Part shown: one piece after another, positions 18,138 to 26,606 of the stretch
Layout of the letters: every line of letters starts with the position of its first letter
Position numbering within the stretch: the stretch's first letter is position 1
Assembly (NCBI GenBank): GCA_937995755.1
Contig: CALKJD010000026.1
Location: 1-58,991 of the forward strand
DNA: 58,991 nt
Direction of reading: 5' to 3'
Origin: an uncultured Saprospiraceae bacterium
Lineage (GTDB): Bacteria > Bacteroidota > Bacteroidia > Chitinophagales > Saprospiraceae
Translations under genes and position numbers: made by a program
Notes under the pieces: model-generated
Database searches by the model: none
What the model was told of the DNA's origin: nothing
Seen by the model: only the letters and a program-made list of their open reading frames with translations

Positions 18138-19652
18138 ATGACTGGATTGATAATATTTTTAATTTTTCTTCTTCTAGGAGTCATCATAGTACAGATCGGT
18201 AGAGTTACTGAGCTGGCGGCTAAGATTAGAGGTGAAGAAGAAGTAGAGCAACAAAACACAGATCGTCAAGCAAAGATGATGATGTTGTTCTTAGTTGTAT
18301 TCCTAGTATTGGGAATAGGATCCGCTATCTATTACAAAGATGTAATGCTTGGATATGGACCATTAGTATCAGCATCAGAGCATGGTGGCGATATTGATTC
18401 ATTATTTAACTGGACATTGTTCTTCACAGGTGTTGTATTTGTGATTACACACATTCTGTTATTTTGGTTTACTTACAAGTACAGAAGTATGCCAGGAAGG
18501 AAAGCTATTTTTCAACCACATAATAATACACTGGAAATTATCTGGACGGTAGTACCTGCAGTCGTGATGACTTTCTTAGTTGTAAATGGTCTGGTAGTAT
18601 GGAATGATATCATGGCAGAGCCAGAAGGTGATTATCTAGAAATAGAAGCTACTGGATATCAATTTGCTTGGGATGTTAGATATCCTGGTGCTGATAATAA
18701 ACTAGCGACAAAGAACTTTAGATTAATCGATCCAGCGACTAACCCTCTTGGAATAGACTGGTCTGATGATAAAGCGATAGATGATGTAATATTATCTGGA
18801 GCTGATAAGATTGTTATTCCTGTGGATACTACGGTAAGAGTACGTATCACATCTAAAGATGTATTGCATAACTTCTATTTACCTCACTTTAGAGTGAAAA
18901 TGGATGCAGTACCAGGTCTTCCTACTTTCTTTGTTTTCAAACCAATTACGACTACAAAGGAATTTCGTCAGAATCTAAAGAACTATCCAGAATGGAGAGA
19001 GCCTTACGAACCGGAAGATCCAGATAGTAAAGAAAGATGGGAGATGTTTGACTATGAGCTTGCTTGTGCTGAGTTATGTGGTAAGTCTCACTATGCGATG
19101 AAACGTATCGTAGAAGTAGTAACTAGAGAAGAATATGAAGAGTGGATTAATGAAAAGCAATCTAAGCCATATTACCTCACTACTATTAGAGGTACTGAAA
19201 ATGACCCAAGAAAAGGTCAACTTTTAGATATCGAGAAAAAAATGAGAAATGTAGAGCTTACTTCAGAGTTTACTAAAGCTATGGAGTCAGAATCTTTAGA
19301 TGATAAAATAATCAACCTTAAGAACGTTTTTTATAATACAGGATCAGCAAACTTAGATAACAAGTCTCAGTCAGAGCTAGACAAATTATCACAATTACTT
19401 GCACAGTTTCCTAATGTAAACGCGGAACTTAGAGGTCATACAGATAGTGTGGGTGACGATGACTTAAACTTCTCTTTATCAGAGTCAAGAGCAGGTAACG
19501 TTATGCAATATCTATTGAACAAAGGAGTAAGTGCTGACAGACTATCAAGTGTTGGGTTTGGGGAAACTCAACCAATTGAATCAAATGATAGTGCTGAAGG
19601 ACGTGAATCAAACAGAAGAACAGAACTTAGAATAATTTCTAACTCATTGTAA
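18138..19652 (+). CDS. coxB: Cytochrome c oxidase subunit II fused to an OmpA peptidoglycan-binding domain
   Basis: A 504-residue protein. Four hydrophobic helices (about 1-20, 49-67, 88-112, 130-153) precede the cupredoxin domain. The copper A site is intact: CAELCGKSHYAM near residues 310-321, with the upstream His in VLHNFYLPHF. After a 45-residue linker, residues 395-500 form a complete OmpA C-terminal domain, including AELRGHTDSVGDDDLN, LSESRAGNV and GRESNRRTELRI, with the Asp and Arg that bind diaminopimelate. The cupredoxin domain is periplasmic, so the added domain would face peptidoglycan and tether the oxidase to it. There is no stop or frame change at the junction, and coxA starts 10 bases downstream. 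Confidence 0.94.
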   Translation: MTGLIIFLIFLLLGVIIVQIGRVTELAAKIRGEEEVEQQNTDRQAKMMMLFLVVFLVLGIGSAIYYKDVMLGYGPLVSASEHGGDIDSLFNWTLFFTGVVFVITHILLFWFTYKYRSMPGRKAIFQPHNNTLEIIWTVVPAVVMTFLVVNGLVVWNDIMAEPEGDYLEIEATGYQFAWDVRYPGADNKLATKNFRLIDPATNPLGIDWSDDKAIDDVILSGADKIVIPVDTTVRVRITSKDVLHNFYLPHFRVKMDAVPGLPTFFVFKPITTTKEFRQNLKNYPEWREPYEPEDPDSKERWEMFDYELACAELCGKSHYAMKRIVEVVTREEYEEWINEKQSKPYYLTTIRGTENDPRKGQLLDIEKKMRNVELTSEFTKAMESESLDDKIINLKNVFYNTGSANLDNKSQSELDKLSQLLAQFPNVNAELRGHTDSVGDDDLNFSLSESRAGNVMQYLLNKGVSADRLSSVGFGETQPIESNDSAEGRESNRRTELRIISNSL

Positions 19653-19662
19653 AAAATTAACC

Positions 19663-21504
19663 ATGGCTGAAGTAGCACAAAAATACGATACTGACGTATT
19701 GATCGAAGAGAATGGCTATGATGATCATTTTCACGATCACCACCACGGAGATAAATACCAATCTGGATTTTTAGGACACTATGTGTTCTCTATGGATCAC
19801 AAGATAATCGCTAGACAATTCCTTATTACAGGTATAGTATGGGCGATCATTGGGGCAGCAATGTCAATAGTTTTCAGACTCCAACTTGGGTTTCCTGAAG
19901 AAAGTATGGCTTGGCTTAAGCCTGTCTTAGGTAAGTGGATTACATTAAATGATGGAGTAGGTACACTAGCTCCGGAGTTTTATTATGCACTGGTAACAAT
20001 GCACGGTACCATATTGGTATTCTTTGTACTGACCGCTGGATTGAGTGGTACATTTAGTAACCTACTTATTCCATTGCAATTAGGAGCAAGAGATATGGCC
20101 TCGCCATTCCTCAATATGTTATCATATTGGTTCTTCTTCTTTTCAGGTGTTATCATGTTCTATTCTCTTTTCCTTAATACAGGACCATTTGCGGGTGGTT
20201 GGACAGCTTACCCACCATTAAGTGCATTACCACAGGCCTCTTCAGGGTCTGGAGCAGGTATGACTTTGTGGTTAGTGAGTTTGACATTATTCGTAGTCTC
20301 TGTACTATTAGGTGGTATCAACTATGTAACTACGGTACTTAACTTAAGAACAAGAGGAATGTCAATGTGGAGAATGCCACTTACAATATGGGCTTTCTTC
20401 GTAACAGCAATATTAGGAATACTTTCATTCCCAGTATTAGTATCAGGATTCTTCATGCTGATGATGGATAGAGGTTTAGGTACTTCTTTCTTCCTTAATG
20501 AAATATTTATAGAGGGTCAAGCACTCGAGCGTATCGGTGGTACTCCAGTCCTATATCAACACCTTTTCTGGTTCTTAGGACACCCTGAGGTATATATTAT
20601 TATACTTCCAGCAATGGGTCTATCATCAGAAGTACTATCAGTTCATGCTCGTAAGCCTATATTTGGTTATAGAGCGATGGTGTATTCTATCCTTGCAATT
20701 GGATTTTTATCATTTATAGTTTGGGCACACCACATGTTTATGTCAGGTGTAAATCCATTCATCTCCAATTTCTTCGTTGTATTTACATTGATTATTGCAG
20801 TACCATCTGCGGTAAAAGTATTTAACTGGATTACAACGTTGTATGGAGCAAACATCAGATTAAATAGTCCAATGCTATTCGCTATTGGTTTCGTATCCAT
20901 GTTTATCTCTGGTGGTATTACAGGTATATTCTTAGGTAATTCTACTATTGATATCCAAATGCACGATACATACTTTGTTGTCGCTCACTTCCACGTAGTG
21001 ATGGGTGTGGCAGCATTCTTTGGTATGTTCGCAGGTATATACCATTGGTATCCTAAGATGTTCGGTAGATTTATGAATGAGACATTGGGTAAATTCCACT
21101 TCTGGGGAACAATGATAGGAGCTTATGCGATTTTCTGGCCTATGCACTATGTCGGTATGGCAGGTGTACCTAGAAGGTATTATAGCTTCCAATCTTTCGA
21201 TGCCTTTAAGCATTTTGCAGATATGAATAAGTTTATAACTATAGCGGCGATATTAGTATTCTTCGTTCAGCTCGTATTTGTTATCAACTTTTTCTATAGC
21301 ATTTGGAGAGGTCGTAAAATGACAACGAAGAACCCATGGGGTGCTAACACTTTGGAGTGGACTACTCCAATCGAACCTATCCACGGTAACTGGCCAGGTA
21401 AGATTCCTGTAGTGCACAGATGGGCATATGATTATAATAAAGATGAAAGAGAGTTTGTACCTCAAGTAGTTCCATTAGCGGAAGGTGAGGTAGGAGATCA
21501 TTAA
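19663..21504 (+). CDS. coxA: Cytochrome c oxidase subunit I
   Basis: A 613-residue heme-copper oxidase catalytic subunit with 12 or more helices. Ligands and channel residues are visible: FLGHPEVYIIILPAMG (CuB His, the cross-linked Tyr, the proton-channel Glu), WAHHMFMSG (two CuB His), and YFVVAHFHVVMG (heme a and a3 His). This fits the aa3 (A-type) family reducing oxygen to water. The N-terminus has a His/Asp-rich stretch, DDHFHDHHHGDKY. It follows coxB by only 10 bases. Confidence 0.97.
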   Translation: MAEVAQKYDTDVLIEENGYDDHFHDHHHGDKYQSGFLGHYVFSMDHKIIARQFLITGIVWAIIGAAMSIVFRLQLGFPEESMAWLKPVLGKWITLNDGVGTLAPEFYYALVTMHGTILVFFVLTAGLSGTFSNLLIPLQLGARDMASPFLNMLSYWFFFFSGVIMFYSLFLNTGPFAGGWTAYPPLSALPQASSGSGAGMTLWLVSLTLFVVSVLLGGINYVTTVLNLRTRGMSMWRMPLTIWAFFVTAILGILSFPVLVSGFFMLMMDRGLGTSFFLNEIFIEGQALERIGGTPVLYQHLFWFLGHPEVYIIILPAMGLSSEVLSVHARKPIFGYRAMVYSILAIGFLSFIVWAHHMFMSGVNPFISNFFVVFTLIIAVPSAVKVFNWITTLYGANIRLNSPMLFAIGFVSMFISGGITGIFLGNSTIDIQMHDTYFVVAHFHVVMGVAAFFGMFAGIYHWYPKMFGRFMNETLGKFHFWGTMIGAYAIFWPMHYVGMAGVPRRYYSFQSFDAFKHFADMNKFITIAAILVFFVQLVFVINFFYSIWRGRKMTTKNPWGANTLEWTTPIEPIHGNWPGKIPVVHRWAYDYNKDEREFVPQVVPLAEGEVGDH

Positions 21505-21543
21505 TCAGATCATAAATCTTATATAATTAATAGATAAGCAATA

Positions 21544-22443
21544 GTGAATAACACTAACCAAACATATACAGAAGTAGCGGACATCAAGGTGTATACCAAG
21601 GTGGATGACTATTCTATGTTGGTAAAGCTTAAGCTTAACCTCTTTGTAGTATTCAGCTCCGTGCTGGCATACTTTATCATTGCAGGTTCTACAATTAATT
21701 GGTTCAATGTAGCGCTATTAGCAATAGGTGGATTTCTAATTACTTCAGCAGCGAATACGTTGAATCAAGTATTGGAAAAAGATTACGATAAATTGATGAC
21801 TAGGACTGCAAATCGACCATTAGCAGCCGGTCGAATGAAAGTTTCGGAGGCCGTAATATTTGCTGGTATATCTACCATCATTGGATTTATATTGTTGGCG
21901 ATGATTAACCCTTTAGTGGTATTGTTGTCTACATTATCCTTGGTAAGTTATGCATTCTTATATACACCTCTTAAGCGACATTCTACATTAGCTGTAGCAG
22001 TAGGTGCTATTCCTGGAGCATTACCTATAATGATAGGTGGTGTGGCAGCAGAAGGGCAGTTGACATTGATGATATCATGTCTGTTCTTCATACAGTTTTT
22101 ATGGCAGTTTCCACACTTTTGGGCAATTGCGTATTTAGCTTTTGAAGATTATCATGGTGCTGGGTACAAGTTGTTGCCAGTAAATGAAAATGACGAGATA
22201 GATCCTAAGTTAGGACTGCATGCTTCATTGTATGCTGTATTGATATTACCATTTGTGGCAATGCTTTATATCTCAGGCGATGCATCGATTTTAGCAACGA
22301 TAGTTTCAGGGCTTATGTCTCTGGTATATTTATATATGTCTGTAAAATTTTATATCACTACAGAACGAAAAACAGCTTTAGGACTGATGTTCAGTTCATT
22401 CATTTTTTTACCAGTAGTACTCATATCATATTGGGTACTTTAA
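21544..22443 (+). CDS. ctaB: Protoheme IX farnesyltransferase
   Basis: A 299-residue UbiA-family prenyltransferase converting heme B to heme O for the oxidase. The first Asp-rich active-site motif is in NQVLEKDYDKLMTRTANRPL (about residues 74-93); the second is near YLAFEDYHGAGYKLLPV (about 199-215). About eight membrane helices. The start is GTG at 21544. Heme A synthase (ctaA), needed for the next step, is not in the window. Confidence 0.95.
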   Translation: MNNTNQTYTEVADIKVYTKVDDYSMLVKLKLNLFVVFSSVLAYFIIAGSTINWFNVALLAIGGFLITSAANTLNQVLEKDYDKLMTRTANRPLAAGRMKVSEAVIFAGISTIIGFILLAMINPLVVLLSTLSLVSYAFLYTPLKRHSTLAVAVGAIPGALPIMIGGVAAEGQLTLMISCLFFIQFLWQFPHFWAIAYLAFEDYHGAGYKLLPVNENDEIDPKLGLHASLYAVLILPFVAMLYISGDASILATIVSGLMSLVYLYMSVKFYITTERKTALGLMFSSFIFLPVVLISYWVL

Positions 22444-22451
22444 TAGTATAA

Positions 22452-23042
22452 ATGACAATGGAAGCCATAGTGGATAATAATCAAGACATAGTACGAAATA
22501 GAATCAATCCTCAAAAATTTGCTCTTTGGGCAGGTATGGCGAGCATCCTAATGATGTTTATGGGTTGGACGAGTGCTTATATAATAAAGCAATCAGGTGG
22601 TAACTGGATCGATTATCGAATTCCAGATATCTTCTTTTTAAGTACAGGTATTATAATATTAAGTAGTATTACGCTGCATACCTCATACAGATCTTTCATT
22701 AATGGAAATGAAGGTCGTTATAAGTCGTTACTCGTACTCACAGGAATATTAGGTATAGTATTCGTAGTGACGCAGTATTTGGGATGGTCGCATATGTTCA
22801 ATATTGGAATAGATCTAAAAGCTAACCCTTCAGGATCATTCTTCTATCTGATCACAGCGGCACACGCAGCACACGTACTAGCAGGAGTGGCAGCCATAGT
22901 AGTGGCTTGTTTCCATGCTTTTGCATTAAAGTACAAAGTAACAGAAAAACGAAAAAACAGATTTGAACTAGTATTACATTATTGGCACTTTGTAGATATC
23001 CTTTGGGTATACTTATTAGCCTTTTTAATACTTAGTAAATAA
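22452..23042 (+). CDS. Cytochrome c oxidase subunit III (first copy)
   Basis: A 196-residue, five-helix member of the subunit III family: KFALWAGMASILMMFMGWTS (helix 1), AHAAHVLAGVAAIVVACFHA near residue 140, and the C-terminal LHYWHFVDILWVYLLAFL. It begins 8 bases after ctaB. Two adjacent subunit III-like genes of different length are common in this phylum; this is the short form. An alternative start two codons downstream (MEAIV) is equally plausible. Confidence 0.92.
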   Translation: MTMEAIVDNNQDIVRNRINPQKFALWAGMASILMMFMGWTSAYIIKQSGGNWIDYRIPDIFFLSTGIIILSSITLHTSYRSFINGNEGRYKSLLVLTGILGIVFVVTQYLGWSHMFNIGIDLKANPSGSFFYLITAAHAAHVLAGVAAIVVACFHAFALKYKVTEKRKNRFELVLHYWHFVDILWVYLLAFLILSK

Positions 23043-23125
23043 TTGATATTGATACAATGGGTTGAAATAGTTAGTACTATCTTAATCGGTTAATGAAAAT
23101 TGCAATTCAGAATAATATTTAAACA

Positions 23126-23971
23126 ATGGCAACAGATACAACAGGACACGTAAAAGTTGATAGCGGAACTTGGGATGGTGGTAACGAACCATTCAAGGCT
23201 AGCTACGGAAAGCTGATGATGTGGTATTTCCTTCTTTCAGATGCATTTACTTTCGCAGGATTCCTTATTGCTTATGGAGCACTCAGAATCAGTATGCCTT
23301 CTTGGCCAGTACCTGATTTCGTATTTAGCCTTCTTCCAGGAGGAATAGAGAATATGCCTCTTATTTTTGTAACGATCATGACGTTCGTTCTTTTATTTAG
23401 CTCATACACTATGGTGAGAGCGGTACAAGAAGGGCATCAGGAAAATCGTAAAGGAGTGGTATACTGGATGATTCTAACTATTATCGGTGGTGCCGCATTC
23501 TTAGGATGTCAAGCGTGGGAGTGGAATACTCTTATCGGTAAAGAACATATGACTATATCGACTAACCCATTCGGTACACATACTGAAAGCGGAGTTTACT
23601 TAGAAGGAGATGGTCATCATATCAATAAAGGTGATACTTTTAAAGAAGGTGATTCTTATCTTATCCATCAGCACGGAGGAGAGTTTCATCCACTAAGTTA
23701 TAAAGTTACTGAAGGGGCAGATGCAGGTACAACCAAGCAAATGGAGTTTGGCCCTAAAGCCTTTGGTGCTTTATTCTACTTCATTACTGGATTCCACGGA
23801 TTCCACGTATTCTCTGGAGTAGTTTTCTTGATCATCATTATGGTTAACTCTTTCACTGGACTGTACGCAGAGCGTAAGAATGGTTATGAGATGGTAGAGA
23901 AGATTGGTCTATACTGGCACTTTGTCGATCTAGTATGGGTATTCGTTTTCTTAGTTTTCTATTTACTCTAA
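23126..23971 (+). CDS. Cytochrome c oxidase subunit III (second, longer copy)
   Basis: A 281-residue subunit III paralogue. It shares FHGFHVFSGVVFLIIIM and the C-terminal LYWHFVDLVWVFVFLVFY with the first copy. It carries a hydrophilic insert of about 65 residues (137-200) rich in His and Gly between two helices (HTESGVYLEGDGHH, LIHQHGGEFHP). The insert would form a soluble loop on one face. The two copies probably occupy different positions or stabilise different forms of the oxidase; that is inference. Confidence 0.92.
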   Translation: MATDTTGHVKVDSGTWDGGNEPFKASYGKLMMWYFLLSDAFTFAGFLIAYGALRISMPSWPVPDFVFSLLPGGIENMPLIFVTIMTFVLLFSSYTMVRAVQEGHQENRKGVVYWMILTIIGGAAFLGCQAWEWNTLIGKEHMTISTNPFGTHTESGVYLEGDGHHINKGDTFKEGDSYLIHQHGGEFHPLSYKVTEGADAGTTKQMEFGPKAFGALFYFITGFHGFHVFSGVVFLIIIMVNSFTGLYAERKNGYEMVEKIGLYWHFVDLVWVFVFLVFYLL

Positions 23972-24034
23972 TAGATCTACCGAATAGACGAACAACATCA
24001 ACTTTAATATTAATACAATACAAATTATATACTT

Positions 24035-24445
24035 ATGGGACATATGACATACGAACAGTCAAAAAGTGTTGCATTGAAACTTATCATTTTACTTGCTGTT
24101 ATTACAGTAATTGAAGTTCTTATCGCATTAGTAGGTAAAGGTTATATCGGCGGATGGCATGCTCCAGTATGGGCAATGGCTATAGCGATGATAGGACTTA
24201 GTCTATATAAAGCATATAAGATAGTTTACGAATTTATGCACCTTGGACATGAAGTGCCGGGTATGCTTAAGTCAGTACTGCTACCAGTATTACTTCTAAT
24301 TTGGGCTATTGTTGCCTTTTTCTGGGAAGGTAATTATTGGAATAAAAGTAGAGCTGGAATACAAGAAAAGAATAACGAACAGATTGGATTATATACTCCA
24401 AATACTATAGATGTAAAGCAATGGGAGGAAGAACCATTGGTGTAA
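24035..24445 (+). CDS. Cytochrome c oxidase subunit IV
   Basis: A 136-residue member of the prokaryotic subunit IV family with three membrane helices (about 14-33, 41-61, 78-97; for example LIILLAVITVIEVLIALVG). It is the last gene of the act-cox operon, followed by a strong terminator. The C-terminal 35 residues are soluble and polar. Confidence 0.9.
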   Translation: MGHMTYEQSKSVALKLIILLAVITVIEVLIALVGKGYIGGWHAPVWAMAIAMIGLSLYKAYKIVYEFMHLGHEVPGMLKSVLLPVLLLIWAIVAFFWEGNYWNKSRAGIQEKNNEQIGLYTPNTIDVKQWEEEPLV

Positions 24446-24466
24446 TAGTATCATTTAAAGGCATAC

Positions 24467-24502
24467 AAAAAGGCAAACTCAATTATTGAGTTTGCCTTTT
24501 TT
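24467..24502 (+). terminator. Strong intrinsic terminator of the respiratory operon
   Basis: AAAAAGGCAAACTCAA (24467-24482) pairs with TTGAGTTTGCCTTTTTT (24486-24502) around a 3-base loop, ending in a run of T. It lies 22 bases after the subunit IV stop and closes the transcript that starts upstream of actA. Confidence 0.9.
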
Positions 24503-24592
24503 CGTTATGGATTTGGAATATTGCAAAATCATGAAGAACCTTAACGGGTAACAATCCCTTTATACTGTTAACTTTACACACCAATCATAACT

Positions 24593-25120
24593 ATGAAAAG
24601 ACTTATACCAATATTGATATTGTTTCTCATGTTTATCGTACTACCGATAGGCTCTTATTTATACCTTAGTAAAGGTGTGGATTACAGATTAGCAGCTCTT
24701 GAGATGGTCCTTCCTAAAGGAGAGCTTATAGACTTTGAATACTATGTGGATGGTGTTGCGCTAAGTAGTAAAACTCTAGATAAAAAGACCGCATTGATTC
24801 ATGTCAATGAGGATAGTGACGATACTAAATATCTAGATATGATATATGATCAGTTTAAACAATCGCCCAATCTTGAATTATTGAAAATAGTAAGTGATAG
24901 CTTAGTGGAAGAGGTAGATGGGTTCCATAGAGTATATAGTCCTTCGGCAAAAGCTATAATGGAGAAATATAGTGGAAAGGATATTATATTAGTAGATACT
25001 GCCATGCAGGTGAGAAGCTATTATGACCTGAACGATAGTACTGTAAACGAATTAGTAAGAGACATATCAGTAATACTACCTCTCAAGAAGAAATCATCCA
25101 TAAAAATGACTGACAGATAA
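24593..25120 (+). CDS. SCO-like protein lacking the copper-binding cysteines
   Basis: A 175-residue membrane-anchored protein (helix about 4-26). It sits between the oxidase operon and DUF420, the slot usually held by a SCO1/SenC copper chaperone in Bacteroidota. The C-terminal part (DIILVDTAMQVRSYYD, then a helix NELVRDISVILP) matches the end of the SCO thioredoxin fold. The CxxxC motif and the distal His of SCO are absent: I see no Cys in the protein. It is either a redox-dead SCO relative or a separate thioredoxin-fold protein. The stop overlaps the next start by one base. Confidence 0.6.
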   Translation: MKRLIPILILFLMFIVLPIGSYLYLSKGVDYRLAALEMVLPKGELIDFEYYVDGVALSSKTLDKKTALIHVNEDSDDTKYLDMIYDQFKQSPNLELLKIVSDSLVEEVDGFHRVYSPSAKAIMEKYSGKDIILVDTAMQVRSYYDLNDSTVNELVRDISVILPLKKKSSIKMTDR

Positions 25121-25659
25121 TGAATACGCCAAATCCAGAATTAGGAAAGAAGTTAGACAAGGTAGCTTACGTATTGTCCGCTATAGTAATTGCATTGGTG
25201 ATTCTCATGCGTGGAGACTATAAGCCTGATCTTGGATTTGATACTTCGTTTCTACCAGCAGTAAATGCTATATTGAATACTTTCTGCGCATTGTGTTTGA
25301 TGATGGCAGTGTTTTTTATCAAGAGAAGAAACATCATTATGCATAGACGTATGATCTATGGAGCAATGGTTTTTTCAGCATTATTTCTTTTATGTTATGT
25401 GTTGTATCACTTTACTAATGTAGAGACTAAATATTGCGGTGAAGGTACTGATCGCATAATCTACTTCGTCATTTTAATTACGCATATCATATTGGCAGGA
25501 TTATCTCTACCATTTATTTTGATGACATTCATTCGCGGATATACATTCCAAGTAGAGAAACATAGAAAAATGGCTAAATGGGTATATCCAATTTGGTTGT
25601 ATGTTGCCATTACAGGTCCAGTAGTATATCTCATGTTAGCACCTTGCTACCCTAAATAG
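25120..25659 (+). CDS. DUF420 membrane protein (oxidase assembly, CtaM-like)
   Basis: A 179-residue protein with about five membrane helices (for example VAYVLSAIVIALVILM and YFVILITHIILAGLSLPFIL). It has conserved family histidines in IMHRRMIYG, YHFTN, THII and EKHRKMAKW. DUF420 includes CtaM/YozB of Firmicutes, needed for maturation of heme A-containing oxidases. Its place behind the cox operon and one-base overlap with the SCO-like gene support a role in oxidase assembly. Confidence 0.85.
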   Translation: MNTPNPELGKKLDKVAYVLSAIVIALVILMRGDYKPDLGFDTSFLPAVNAILNTFCALCLMMAVFFIKRRNIIMHRRMIYGAMVFSALFLLCYVLYHFTNVETKYCGEGTDRIIYFVILITHIILAGLSLPFILMTFIRGYTFQVEKHRKMAKWVYPIWLYVAITGPVVYLMLAPCYPK

Positions 25660-25666
25660 ATGCCTT

Positions 25667-25912
25667 ATGAAAGCTAAAACGTTAATCCTATTATTAGTTT
25701 TAATTATCCTTCCGTTTGGTATGGATCTATTGGCTCAGTGTCCCATGTGTAGAATGGCCGCCGAGAGTAACCTAGACAATGGGGGAACAGAAGGCCGCGG
25801 TCTTAATACTGGTATATTATATCTATTCGCGATGCCATATCTCATAGCTGGAATACTTGGGTTACTTTGGTGGAAGAATAGAATCAAGGGGGCTGACGAA
25901 ATTATGGATTAG
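25667..25912 (+). CDS. Small membrane protein with CPMC motif
   Basis: An 81-residue protein: an N-terminal hydrophobic signal (LILLLVLIILPFGMDLLAQ), then CPMCRMAAES, a short glycine-rich stretch, and a second helix (LYLFAMPYLIAGILGLLWW). It lies 7 bases after the DUF420 gene. The CxxC right after the predicted signal cleavage point would face the periplasm and could bind copper or act in thiol exchange; that is inference from position and motif. Confidence 0.7.
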   Translation: MKAKTLILLLVLIILPFGMDLLAQCPMCRMAAESNLDNGGTEGRGLNTGILYLFAMPYLIAGILGLLWWKNRIKGADEIMD

Positions 25913-26080
25913 AATTACAGACGATTCTAAGAAATATTGAATACTAGAATCCAATCTTAGTTATCTTTCTAGATAACGGTATTGTGTGTTTCTAAGATGA
26001 CCATAAATTCTTAGTATAACATTAACACTCAAAAGTGAAACATACATAATCATTTTGGCTGCTTTCACGTTATAGTCGGC

Positions 26081-26569
26081 ATGAAAGGATTTTTATTATT
26101 TGTAGCATTCTTAGCTTCTGCAGCTTTATCGGCACAATGGACATCTGTGAAGACATTCGCTAAATACGATGAGCTGGCTAAAGAATATCTAGATCGTGAT
26201 GATGGATATACTTATGTAATCAATTACTGGGCTACATGGTGTGGGCCTTGCGTTAAAGAGCTTCCTTATTTTGAGCAATTGCTTGCCGCTCATGACAATG
26301 AAAAAATTCGAGTAATACTCGTTAGTCTAGACTTTCCTAAAAAAATGGAATCTAAACTCTTACCATTTCTCAATAAACATAATATTCAATCGGAAGTAGT
26401 CATTCTTGACGACCCAAAGAGTAATATTTGGATAGATAAAGTAGATCCATCGTGGGAAGGTGCAATACCTGTTACGATAGTATACAAAGGTGATAAGAGA
26501 GAGTTTTGGGACGGAGAGTTTGACAGCTATGCTGACTTAGATAAATTATTTCTTTCGATTCACAATTAG
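26081..26569 (+). CDS. Periplasmic TlpA/ResA-type thioredoxin-fold protein
   Basis: A 162-residue protein with signal peptide MKGFLLFVAFLASAALSAQ and the active site WATWCGPCVKELPYF near residues 54-66. The later cis-Pro region is WEGAIPVTIVY. TlpA-like proteins reduce cysteines in apocytochromes and in the copper A site. Its place just after the oxidase-assembly genes fits such a role. It is followed 37 bases later by another thioredoxin-fold gene. Confidence 0.85.
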   Translation: MKGFLLFVAFLASAALSAQWTSVKTFAKYDELAKEYLDRDDGYTYVINYWATWCGPCVKELPYFEQLLAAHDNEKIRVILVSLDFPKKMESKLLPFLNKHNIQSEVVILDDPKSNIWIDKVDPSWEGAIPVTIVYKGDKREFWDGEFDSYADLDKLFLSIHN

Positions 26570-26606
26570 ATAATCATACATTTTTAATTCTAAAAAATTT
26601 AAAACC

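Noticed and set aside
25961..25978. GTTATCT/AGATAAC hairpin before the TlpA-like gene
   Set aside because: Short A/T-rich stem without a T tract; too weak to call as a terminator or operator.
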